A stretch of 14,500 nucleotides of DNA from JAQVWU01 sp964628455. GTDB lineage: Bacteria; Bacillota; Clostridia; Oscillospirales; CAG-272. Positions 5,808 through 13,788 of the stretch are shown here, one piece after another. The notes under the pieces are model-generated. The model had not been told where the DNA came from. It worked only from the letters and a program-made list of their open reading frames with translations, and ran no database searches. The first letter of the stretch is position 1, and every line of letters begins with the position of its first letter. The stretch is from contig CAZVPD010000099.1 in the NCBI GenBank assembly GCA_964628455.1, positions 1 through 14,500 on the forward strand. Direction: 5' to 3'. The position numbers and the translations under genes are program-made.

Positions 5808-7199
5808 TTATTTTATGTAATCTGAAATTGCTATTGGACCCATAGCCGGCAGCAGATGACCATCGGCATCTCCGATATTACAATAAGACATATTTAAATA
5901 ACCGTATCTGACAAAGCATTTATTCAACTCATTGCGTGACATTTCGGTGTATATCAACACCCATTCGCCGTCAAAAGAAATACGCGCTATACCGGATGAC
6001 GGATTAAGCACCCTTTCGTCCGGTGACGAGGTGATCGTAAAGCCGGACGGCGCCCCGGTTGAAACAAGCCGGGACACATTTTCATAACGCAGAGCAAGAA
6101 TCGCCCAGAAAGGGCGGCATTCATCGTCGCGCAGTTCCATTCCTGCGAATTTGGGAGCGGAGATACCTCCGCGGTAACCGCAAAGCTTCGCCATACTCAG
6201 TGCTGCGCGTTCCCCGACGAGTTTTTGACCGTCCGAGGAAAGGTGAATCAGGTCATCGCGCGGTGCGTCAATAGCGGCGACAGTTTCCAAAAACGGGATA
6301 ATGTCGCCGAGTGTGCGTTGTTTTTCGCGAACACCTTCCCACATAAGACCGCATTCGAAATGATTACTGTCCGGCAGGGCTGTTTGTGCGATTTGCACCT
6401 GTACAAACGGAAGTTGAGGATCCTTCAAATCACGGCGTATGGAGCTGACAAAAGCAGTCATCGTATCAGTGAAGCAGTCAACACCGGCGCGCAATGTTTC
6501 GGAGCAGCCCTGATACCAGAAAATCCCGCGAACTTTTCCTCCCGTGCGTTTAAAACGACGCAGCATGGCACCGTATAATCCGTTTCCGTCTTCGCCCTCC
6601 GGTTTCCATTGAGCCATCGACGAACCGCCGAGTGCACACGGTATCACAGCCTGCGGCACTCCGGTCAAAGCGAACAGTTTTTTTGCGAAGTGCAGTCCCG
6701 GGCCAACTCCGCGTTTCGGCACACCGTGCGAAATAAAATCCGGTTGATCTGACTTCCAAATCGAGTTGAGCTGACTGCTCTTCCAAACCTCGCGCTGGCA
6801 GGCATCAACCGAAATCCACGGCTCGTGCAGAATCGGCGTCGCGGCGTCCCAGCGATTGTCGAGGTAATATGCTCTGATCGCCGGATTGGGATTCAACTCG
6901 TCGAATTTGTCGGTTTCGGTCATACGTCCGGCACCCTCCATATTCGACTGACCGCCGAGTAGCCACAGATCACCGACCCAGATTAGCAGTTTCAGCGTTT
7001 CGCAATCGTCTGTTAATTCGATGTCATACGGTCCGCCGGCCGGGATTCCGGTGAGAATATATTCATCTCTGAAGTTTTCAATTTGACCCAACGAACTTTT
7101 AACTTTTCCGTCACATTCGAGCGCGAACCTGCATTCGCAGACGCCGTCCGGGTTACGCTGTAAAAGCGCACCGTCTGCGAGTCCATATAAAATTTGCAA
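5808..7199 (-). CDS. SASA-family carbohydrate esterase (sialate O-acetylesterase-like)
   Basis: A 463-residue SGNH-type esterase that removes acetyl groups from sugars. Numbered from the TTG start, the nucleophile Ser85 lies in GGQSNMEG, followed by an oxyanion-region ALGGSSMAQW (about 189-198), WYQGCSE (228-234) and the DLIH motif giving Asp316 and His319. The usual form of the third block is WYQGESN, so the Cys is unusual. The start is TTG at 7199-7197, because AAGGAGG (7212-7206) lies six bases upstream. The in-frame ATG at 7274 has no ribosome binding site and would add 25 residues of poor, charged sequence. No signal peptide is seen, so it acts in the cytoplasm. It is first in a unit with solute-binding protein 2. 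Sialate is only the family name; acetylated xylan or other acetylated oligosaccharides are equally possible substrates. Confidence 0.85.
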   Translation of the reverse strand: MQILYGLADGALLQRNPDGVCECRFALECDGKVKSSLGQIENFRDEYILTGIPAGGPYDIELTDDCETLKLLIWVGDLWLLGGQSNMEGAGRMTETDKFDELNPNPAIRAYYLDNRWDAATPILHEPWISVDACQREVWKSSQLNSIWKSDQPDFISHGVPKRGVGPGLHFAKKLFALTGVPQAVIPCALGGSSMAQWKPEGEDGNGLYGAMLRRFKRTGGKVRGIFWYQGCSETLRAGVDCFTDTMTAFVSSIRRDLKDPQLPFVQVQIAQTALPDSNHFECGLMWEGVREKQRTLGDIIPFLETVAAIDAPRDDLIHLSSDGQKLVGERAALSMAKLCGYRGGISAPKFAGMELRDDECRPFWAILALRYENVSRLVSTGAPSGFTITSSPDERVLNPSSGIARISFDGEWVLIYTEMSRNELNKCFVRYGYLNMSYCNIGDADGHLLPAMGPIAISDYIK

Positions 7200-7205
7200 A
7201 TTTAT

Positions 7206-7212
7206 CCTCCTT
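7206..7212 (-). promoter_or_regulatory. Ribosome binding site that fixes the TTG start of the esterase
   Basis: AAGGAGG, read on the minus strand, is followed by six bases (ATAAAT) and then TTG at 7199-7197, in frame with the esterase. The ATG 75 bases upstream has no such site. Confidence 0.8.
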
Positions 7213-7371
7213 ACAACATTATCGCTTTCGTCCGGTCGTGCAGAATCGTTGTCAATGCCTGGTCCGCATGACAATTTGTTTCGTTATTCTTAAGTGATGT
7301 TGAAAAAAGAAGAACATGCAGTTTTCCGCAACGCTTTCCATACCGTGACAGTCAAATAATGTTCTCTTCTT

Positions 7372-7413
7372 TACTGCATAATATTGTATCATAAAAAAAA
7401 AGATTATGCAGTA
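7372..7413. promoter_or_regulatory. 11-bp perfect inverted repeat upstream of the esterase unit
   Basis: TACTGCATAAT (7372-7382) and ATTATGCAGTA (7403-7413) are perfect inverted arms separated by 20 bases that include an A-run. The arm spacing is about three helical turns centre to centre, suited to a pair of bound regulator dimers. The right arm overlaps shared motif site B. A role as terminator is less likely because the spacer is too long. Confidence 0.5.
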
Positions 7414-7418
7414 TAAAT
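7408..7418 (-). promoter_or_regulatory. Shared 11-bp motif, site B (esterase unit)
   Basis: Read on the minus strand this is ATTTATACTGC, identical to sites A and C; with site C it shares a twelfth base. It lies about 210 bases upstream of the esterase start. AGTATAAATT at 7410-7419 is repeated exactly at 7424-7433, giving two tandem half-copies 14 bases apart. I could not fix a convincing -35/-10 pair for the esterase unit in this AT-rich spacer. Confidence 0.55.
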
Positions 7419-7467
7419 TATTAAGTATAAATTCACTCGGTTTTTATACCCTGAAATTAAAATTATA

Positions 7468-7476
7468 TGGTATAAT
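7468..7476 (+). promoter_or_regulatory. Extended -10 sequence on the plus strand, purpose unknown
   Basis: TGGTATAAT matches the extended -10 form TGnTATAAT. It points toward the 3' end of the regulator gene, where no plus-strand gene exists. It may drive a short untranslated or antisense RNA over 7480-7650, a stretch that holds direct repeats GAGATATTT (7509-7517, 7531-7539) and CTTACGAG (7526-7533, 7571-7578). No good -35 is present. Confidence 0.3.
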
Positions 7477-7620
7477 GTCTGTAATAATATAATTTAATAC
7501 GAAAAGCTGAGATATTTTCGATACTCTTACGAGATATTTATCAATTGAGATACCGCAATGATTCGTAATCCTTACGAGGAACTTATTTCAGTCTTGTTCT
7601 CTTTGCTTCCGACTGTATAA

Positions 7621-7651
7621 AAAGTGCAGAACACACACTTTAACGGTGTGT
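7621..7651 (-). terminator. Weak terminator-like hairpins after the regulator gene
   Basis: Two exclusive hairpins are possible: ACACAC/GTGTGT (7631-7636 with 7646-7651) and AAAGTG/CACTTT (7621-7626 with 7636-7641). On the minus strand they lie 16 or more bases past the regulator stop, and a T-run (TTTTT at 7623-7619) ends the region. Stems are only 6 bp. Confidence 0.35.
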
Positions 7652-7666
7652 ATTTATCTGTAATTT

Positions 7667-8746
7667 TCATTCGGGATCGTTGCTGATGTATTTCAAAAAC
7701 ATTTCCCGGAATTTATCGCGTCTGTCAAAACCGCTGATGCTCAGAAGACGCTTGATACGATATTTGACCGAATTTTCAGATATAAAAGCGTTTTCTGCTA
7801 TGGTACAGTATGCCTGATAGTTCAGAATACCGTGGATGATATTGAGATCCGTTTTGTCGCATGCCTGTAAGGTTTTTTCAATCCGCATAATCCCGTTTAA
7901 CTCGTCATCTTTGTAAAATGAACTGTCTGCGGCAAAAATTGTATCGGGTTTACGTGAAACAGGATTGAATTCGGCAGACTTTCTGACAGTTAAACTGCAT
8001 GGAACCTTAACTGTAATAGTGACATTATCCGTATTTTTACTGAGATAGGAATAAAGCAGGACACTCTGGACTCCCAGTTCCTCGTGATCCAATGATATTG
8101 TCGTCAAAGGAATTTTGCACATTTGTCCTGTCAGGGAATTTCCAAAGCCTATTATAAAATATTCTTCGGGGATCTTATAGCCGTCTGAGATCATATGGTT
8201 GACCAGCGCAACGGCGGCAATATCATTCGCACATATAACGGCATTGTATTCGGTTATGTTTTTTTGAAAATTGTTGTAACAGGAGACCAGCGACCCGCCG
8301 TTTATACAGTATATGCTGGAATTCGGATAGCCGGCGTCCAATAAATACCGGATTTTGATCCGGTCGGAATGGGAGTCGCTGTTGATGCCGTATAGAGCGA
8401 TTCTGTCTCGTCCGACAGAACGCATCAGGGAGATCATATCATTCATTGCCCGGGCATGGTCGATCAGGACATAACTCGTGTTATCAAAAAGTTCTTCCGG
8501 TTGACAGCTAACAACGATTGCATGCACATTTTTCAGCATCAGAGAGCGAAGCGTGTCCGTTACCCAGGAATTGGAGGTTCCGATCACAATTGCCATAAGA
8601 CGTTCCTCTGAAAATATCAGTTTTTCAGTGTCTGTTTCTGCAACTTCATACCGGAGGGCGGCAGCTTTTTTAATGATGGCATCCATGGTTTGTCTGAACC
8701 ATGCCGTACTGCGGTAATGAGGTTCTGACAGAACATTAATTTTCAA
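7667..8746 (-). CDS. Transcriptional regulator: LacI-type sugar-binding domain with C-terminal helix-turn-helix
   Basis: A 359-residue protein. Residues about 2-256 resemble the periplasmic-binding-like sensor of LacI/GalR regulators, best seen in NAVICANDIAAVALVNHM, the following YKIPEEYFIIGFGNS, and CKIPLTTISLDHEELG. The usual N-terminal LacI DNA-binding domain is absent; the protein opens directly with KINVLSEPHYRSTAWF. Instead residues about 309-349 (CTIAENAFISENSVKYRIKR and after) look like a helix-turn-helix of the PucR/LuxR kind. TTG at 8746-8744 is chosen because AAGGAGG (8760-8754) lies seven bases upstream; the ATG at 8869 lies upstream of the predicted promoter. It is divergent from the DUF5107 operon and upstream of the esterase unit, so it probably controls both in response to a sugar. 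Whether it activates or represses is not visible. Confidence 0.8.
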   Translation of the reverse strand: MKINVLSEPHYRSTAWFRQTMDAIIKKAAALRYEVAETDTEKLIFSEERLMAIVIGTSNSWVTDTLRSLMLKNVHAIVVSCQPEELFDNTSYVLIDHARAMNDMISLMRSVGRDRIALYGINSDSHSDRIKIRYLLDAGYPNSSIYCINGGSLVSCYNNFQKNITEYNAVICANDIAAVALVNHMISDGYKIPEEYFIIGFGNSLTGQMCKIPLTTISLDHEELGVQSVLLYSYLSKNTDNVTITVKVPCSLTVRKSAEFNPVSRKPDTIFAADSSFYKDDELNGIMRIEKTLQACDKTDLNIIHGILNYQAYCTIAENAFISENSVKYRIKRLLSISGFDRRDKFREMFLKYISNDPE

Positions 8747-8753
8747 TTTCTCT

Positions 8754-8760
8754 CCTCCTT
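8754..8760 (-). promoter_or_regulatory. Ribosome binding site that fixes the TTG start of the regulator
   Basis: AAGGAGG on the minus strand is followed by seven bases (AGAGAAA) and TTG at 8746-8744, in frame with the regulator. The first ATG in this frame, at 8869, lies upstream of the promoter at 8798-8826 and has no such site. Confidence 0.8.
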
Positions 8761-8797
8761 GCAAACAGATCGAAGTCAAAACTGTACATATATCATC

Positions 8798-8826
8798 ATT
8801 ATATCTTGACTGCCGTGAAATTACAA
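8798..8826 (-). promoter_or_regulatory. SigmaA-type promoter of the regulator gene
   Basis: On the minus strand TTGTAA (8826-8821) and TATAAT (8803-8798) are 17 bases apart. The -10 matches consensus fully and the -35 matches four of six. It lies 52 bases upstream of the regulator's TTG start, which also shows that the longer ATG reading at 8869 cannot be translated from this transcript. Confidence 0.65.
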
Positions 8827-8873
8827 GGTTAATTTTTGATAAGTATAGAAATGAACGAAAAGTATTCATGTAA

Positions 8874-8884
8874 ATTTATACTGC
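8874..8884 (+). promoter_or_regulatory. Shared 11-bp motif, site C (regulator / DUF5107 divergent spacer)
   Basis: ATTTATACTGC, identical to sites A and B, lies 67 bases upstream of the DUF5107 gene and 48 bases upstream of the regulator's -35. AGTAT copies at 8842-8846 and 8861-8865 flank it; with ATACT (8878-8882) the second forms an inverted pair. The divergent location fits an operator for the plus-strand operon. Confidence 0.55.
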
Positions 8885-8888
8885 TTTT

Positions 8889-8917
8889 TTTTCAGATAAA
8901 TGTTATTATTTTATATA
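8889..8917 (+). promoter_or_regulatory. Weak candidate promoter of the DUF5107 operon
   Basis: TTTTCA (8889-8894) and TATATA (8912-8917) are 17 bases apart; each matches consensus at four of six positions. The -35 sits five bases after motif site C, as expected if a bound regulator assists or blocks polymerase. The region is AT-rich, so chance matches are easy. Confidence 0.3.
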
Positions 8918-8950
8918 TGACATCAGGAGCATAAAGGAAGAGAAGTTTAG

Positions 8951-11900
8951 ATGAAGAAACATGTATCTGTCGAAATAAATCATCTGGTTATTCCAACGTA
9001 TAAAGAAGGTGAAGAGACCGCGGAACCGATGTTTGCCGAGAATCGGGTTCATCAGCGTACCTGTGGCGATCCTTACCCGAACCGCGTTGTTTCCGATACA
9101 GACAGAAGCGGAAAATTTGATCGCGCTTATACCTGTATCACTTTGGAAAACGATTTTATAAAACTGGAATTGTTGCCGGAATTGGGTGGGAGAATTTATT
9201 CCGCGCTGGACAAGACAACCGGTTATGATTTTTTCTATAAACAACACGTTATTAAACCTGCCTTAATCGGGTGTCTTGGTTCGTGGATTTCCGGTGGGAT
9301 AGAATTTAACTGGCCTTTCCACCACCGTCCGTCCACATTCATGCCGGTCGACTATTCTGTCGAAAAGGCAGAGGACGGCACCGTGACCGTGTGGATGTCC
9401 GAACATGAACCTATGGATCGTATGAAGGGAATGGTAGGCGTAAGGTTGTTCCCGGATCGTGCGGTATTTGAGACTGTGATGTGTCTGTATAATCGCACCG
9501 AATTACGCCATTCCTTCCTTTGGTGGGAAAATGCAGCAGTTCCGGTTAACGAAAGCTATCAGATCTTCTTCCCGGCGGATGTAGACTATGTAAATTTCCA
9601 CTATAAGCGTTCTGTGACCACCTTCCCGGTTGCTTCGAATAATACAGGGGGCTATAACGGTATTTATTACGATGGTGATACGAATATTTCCATGCACATC
9701 AATACCCGCCGCCCTACCTCCTATTTCAGTGCACCCTCCCGTTACGATTTCTTTGGTGGTTACGATCATTCCAAAGAATGTGGTGTCGTTCATATTTCAG
9801 ATCACAGTACCTCTACCGGGAAAAAAATGTTTACATGGGCATATTCCGAACTTGCGAAAACATGGGAAAAGGCTCTCACAGACGAGGACGGACAATATGC
9901 GGAACTGATGGCGGGAAGCTATTCCGATAACCAACCGGACTTTTCGTNNNNNNNNNNAAAACATTCTCTCAGTATTGGTATCCGATCACAAAGCTCGGCG
10001 TTCCTACCTTTGCGAACCTCAATGGGGCGTTCCGCTGGTATGAGAATGGTGCGGTATTTGAAATGACCTTCGATGTTCCGAACGCAAAAATTACCGTTGC
10101 TGACAGCGATACCCTTATGCTCGAAGAAACGTGCGAGTTTTCAGCGGCTGTTCCCACTGTTGTGGTACTTCCCGCAAAAGCGGCAGGATTAACCCTTACC
10201 GTAACGGCAGATGGAAGGATGCTCATGACGTTCACTTGTCCCGCATTGACAACAGCAAAGATCCCGCCGCTGACAGAAGATATGCCCGATCCGAACGGAC
10301 TTAAGACTGCACAGGCACTGTATCTCGAAGGGGTTCATATCGGGCAATACCGCGATCCTAAGATCAAGCCGGACTACTGTTGGAAGAAAGCATTACAGCG
10401 CGATCCCGGACACATCCCGTCCTTGCTCGCGATGGGCGAATGGGAGTATCGCAGAGGTCTTTATACAGAGGCAGAAAGCTACACTGCACGCGGTATCGAC
10501 GAGTTAACTAAATACAACAAGCAACCCGAAAGCGGCAAAGCTTATTACCAGATGGGGCTAATCCTCAGCCGGATGTACAGATTGGACGAAGCATACGAGT
10601 TCTTCAGAAAATCCGCATGGAATTACGATTACAAATCCGCCGCATTGACAAAGGCTGCGGAGATCGCCGGACAATGGCAGGATCACGAGCGGATGGCTTC
10701 TCTTGCCGCTGACGCCCTGCGTTGCAATGCCGATAACAATCTGGCGGGTGTGTATCTGCAAATTGCCCGTCTGAAAGAAGGAAAGACAGCGGAAGCTGAA
10801 CACGGTCTGACCGAATTGCTCCGCCGTGATCCGCTTGATGCACTGGCTTCTTATATCTATGCGGAGTATTTTGGAAAAACGGAAGAATTCTATCGCGGCC
10901 TGCACAGCGATCCATCCAGAACCTGTATGGATATAGCGGAGGATCTTTGGAATTGCGGTTGTGATACTGAAGCAAAAGCTCTGCTGAACGGTGTAACCGC
11001 GCCTTCCACCATGCTGAACTATATGCGCGGTGAGAAAAATATCGGTATTACCGGAGTGTATCCGTCTATGCTGTGCGAACTGGAGGTTCTTCAAAAAACG
11101 GTCGCCGCATGTCCGCAGGATGCACAGGCACATGATCTGCTGGGATGCATCCTGTATCACTACCGCAGATACGAAGAAGCGGCTGAACATTTTCAGACAG
11201 CCCTCGATTGCGAACCGAATGATTATCTGGCTTACAGAAATCTGGCAGTTGCCTTCTACAGCCATCTCGGAAAGCGTGATGAAGCCCTGCAGCTTTTGAA
11301 ACAGTCCCTCAGGCTTTGTCCTGAAAATCGCCAGCTGATTTTTGAATGTGTCTATGTGATGGCGAAAAACGGCGTAACCCCATCCGAAAGAATTGCCTTT
11401 ATTCTGGAGTATACCGGTCCGGACAGAAAATGGGATACACTCCTGGAGCTTGCACGGGCATACAATCAGGCGGGACAATATGAAAATGCTCTGGAACTGA
11501 TGCTCTCATATGATTTCGTACCATGCGAAGGCGGTGAGCACGCCGTTGCGGAGCAATATATGACTGCTCTGCACAGCATGGGCAGAAGGGCACTGGAAGA
11601 AGACAAAGCCGAAGATGCACTGAAGCTGTTCAAACGCGCACAAATCCTTCCGGAAAGTCTCGGAAGCGGGATTTGGAATATCGTTTTGCTGGTTCCGCAT
11701 CAATACTACGAAGGACTTTGCCTGGAAAAGCTGGGACGGACACAGGAAGCATATGCACTGTACGACAAAATCCTGTCCCTTATTGTAGACTATTTCACGG
11801 ATATGCACGTTCCCTCACTTCCGTATTATAAAGCTCTATGCTGCATCAGGCGCGGTAACCGTCTTCAGGCAAGAGCCATTTTAGATGAAGCAGAAAAAAA

Positions 11901-12135
11901 ATGGAAGCGCAATATCCGTACCGAGGATGCTGGTTTCTTTTCTACGACACCGTTCTTTATCCCTTACATAGACGATGCTCCCCGCATGAGACGCGCATAC
12001 TACAGTTATTTACTGTCCCTTGTGTGCGAAGCCATGGGTAAGAAGACAGAAGCTGCACAGTATCGTGCGGAGTGTGCAAAAGCCGATCCGTATATGCTGC
12101 GTTATTATGCGGGTAGTTCGGAAGGCACGCTATAA
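8951..12135 (+). CDS. DUF5107 domain protein with C-terminal TPR repeats (split by assembly gap)
   Basis: One gene read in two frames because of ten Ns at 9948-9957. The first 332 residues (8951-9946) form the conserved DUF5107 domain, a mutarotase-like beta-sandwich: IKLELLPELGGRIYSALDK, GCLGSWISGGIEFNWPFHH, RHSFLWWENAAVPV, and FFGGYDHSKECGVVH. After the gap the true frame resumes at 9958 with KTFSQYWYPITKLGVPTFAN and continues for 725 residues. These are mostly tetratricopeptide repeats, for example YRRYEEAAEHFQTALDCEPND and CWKKALQRDPGHIPSLLAMG. The total of about 1060 residues fits the DUF5107-TPR family. Proteins of this kind lie beside glycosidase genes; the reaction is not established to my knowledge. 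There is no signal peptide, so it is cytoplasmic. Purine-rich AAAGGA (8933-8938) precedes ATG. It heads an operon with the two genes downstream. Confidence 0.85.
9948..9957. other. Assembly gap (ten Ns)
   Basis: Ten Ns lie inside the DUF5107 gene. The frame before them (TCG then T) and after them (AAA ACA) disagree for exactly ten bases; a true gap of 3k+2 bases, such as 20, would restore one open frame. Ten is probably a placeholder, so the apparent frameshift should not be taken as real. Confidence 0.95.
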
Positions 12136-12165
12136 GCGGACACGAATAAAAATAAAGGAATAAAA

Positions 12166-13785
12166 ATGATGATGACTGTTACTTACGAAAAAGGAATCTG
12201 TTTGGAAAGCGGCAAAACTTATCGAGCTGAACTGCCGATTTACCATTTCACCCCTTCAGATACGCAGATCAGCAGGGAAGACGACTATCTCGCACCGTCC
12301 ACAGCGGCTGGAGATCAGCTTGATGTTGCTTTTATTTTAAAAGATCTGCATGATATGATACTTGATTTCGGTGGTGCGGAGTTGGTGTTTCACGGAAGGA
12401 TCGCACCGTTCGTGATGGATAATTGTATAAACATCACCATCAAAAACTGTAAGATCAATTATGATCGCCCATTCTACACCGAAGCACGTATCCTGGAAGC
12501 TGATGCACAGCATCTCCGTCTGCATATGGCAAAAGATTTTCCCTGCCGGGTGGAGGACGGATACCTCATCGCCGAAAGCGAATACTGGGAAAATTATTTA
12601 AATCGCAACAATCTTTTGTTCCAGCCTTATGACCCGGCTAGTCATACGCCTGCGTTTGAGTGCATCCTGGCTTTGATAGGTAAGGAGATTTTTCCGCATC
12701 CCACGCTTCCGCTCCCATGTCATCACCTGATCGCGGAAACCGCCGGAGATGATGTGATCCTGCGTGAGTTCTCCCATGCATTTCCTGAGTCATGGAAAGC
12801 AGGTTATGATCTTGTTATCACGCACGAATCCAGGGATAAAAATACCTTTACCGCGGTGGGATGTGAAAATGTGACTCTCGAAAATGTGCGCATTCTGCAT
12901 GGTGCATCTCTTGGCTTTGTAGGAATGCACACGAAGCACATCACATTGAATAATTTCAGTATGTACCGTGATGAAAAGCATCCGCATCTTGTGACCAACA
13001 ATGCGGATGCGATCCATTGCTTTAACTGCTCCGGACATATCTTGCTGGAAAATTCCCGCATGGACAGTATGCTGGATGATGCATTGAATGTACACGCAAA
13101 CTTTACCGTTGCGGATCATATAGCAGGAAATATACTATATGCGTATAACGCCAGCCGTGATATATCGATTCGCAACAAAATTTATATTCCGGGAGATAAG
13201 ATCGCCGTATACCGCGGAAAAACTATGGAAGAAAAAGCGATATACACTGTCAAAGCTGTTACGACCGATCGGAAATCCATGTATATTCTGGAACTGGAAG
13301 AAATGCCGACGGTAGTCGAAAACGGAGACCTGATCGAAAATATCAGCGGACAGGCAGATTTGACCGTCAGAAATTGCACATTCGGACGCTTCCGCGGATC
13401 ACTTAGATTGCAAAGCCGCGGAAACATCCTCATAGAAAATTGTACCTTTGCCATCGGGGGGCACGAACTTGCGTTTACCGGCGATACGACTTATTGGTTT
13501 GAAGCAAGCCCGGTGAGAAACGCTCTCATTCGAAACTGCTCGTTTACGGGAAGTATCTCCTCGTGCCCTGAGATTCAAGCGACAGATCAGGCACCGTATT
13601 ACCACAAAAACATTTACATAGAAAACTGTCATTTCCGAAGAGCGGACGCTTTTAATGCACAATACACCGACGGAATAGTCCTGAAAGGTAATACCTGCGA
13701 TGAAGGAAAAATAAAAATACATCTTCGAAATTGCGGCACCTGTGAAGCTGACGAAAACTGCATAATTGAACGATCAAAGGAATGA
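12166..13785 (+). CDS. Right-handed beta-helix glycosidase, GH110-like
   Basis: A 539-residue protein dominated by beta-helix rungs (CINITIKNCKINYD, CENVTLENVRIL, HILLENSRMDS, GNILIENCTF, NIYIENCHFRR). The core signature is NNADAIHCFNCSGH (278-291) followed by DSMLDDALNVHANF (300-313). In GH110 alpha-1,3-galactosidases an aspartate and, 23 and 24 residues later, a pair of aspartates are the catalytic acids; here Asp281, Asp304 and Asp305 have that spacing, and NVH follows as in the family. This suggests hydrolysis of terminal alpha-galactosyl groups, though other beta-helix enzymes remain possible. There is no signal peptide, so it is cytoplasmic. It starts 30 bases after the DUF5107 gene, with AAAGGA (12154-12159) before the first of three ATGs. 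The next gene starts three bases after its stop, so all three form one operon. Confidence 0.7.
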   Translation: MMMTVTYEKGICLESGKTYRAELPIYHFTPSDTQISREDDYLAPSTAAGDQLDVAFILKDLHDMILDFGGAELVFHGRIAPFVMDNCINITIKNCKINYDRPFYTEARILEADAQHLRLHMAKDFPCRVEDGYLIAESEYWENYLNRNNLLFQPYDPASHTPAFECILALIGKEIFPHPTLPLPCHHLIAETAGDDVILREFSHAFPESWKAGYDLVITHESRDKNTFTAVGCENVTLENVRILHGASLGFVGMHTKHITLNNFSMYRDEKHPHLVTNNADAIHCFNCSGHILLENSRMDSMLDDALNVHANFTVADHIAGNILYAYNASRDISIRNKIYIPGDKIAVYRGKTMEEKAIYTVKAVTTDRKSMYILELEEMPTVVENGDLIENISGQADLTVRNCTFGRFRGSLRLQSRGNILIENCTFAIGGHELAFTGDTTYWFEASPVRNALIRNCSFTGSISSCPEIQATDQAPYYHKNIYIENCHFRRADAFNAQYTDGIVLKGNTCDEGKIKIHLRNCGTCEADENCIIERSKE

Positions 13786-13788
13786 AAT

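Noticed and set aside
7200..7274. ATG start at 7274 for the esterase
   Set aside because: No ribosome binding site precedes it, while an ideal site precedes the TTG at 7199.
10558..11478. 306-aa open frame on the minus strand
   Set aside because: It lies wholly antisense to the TPR part of the DUF5107 gene, has no ribosome binding site, and its sequence is a shadow of the TPR codons.
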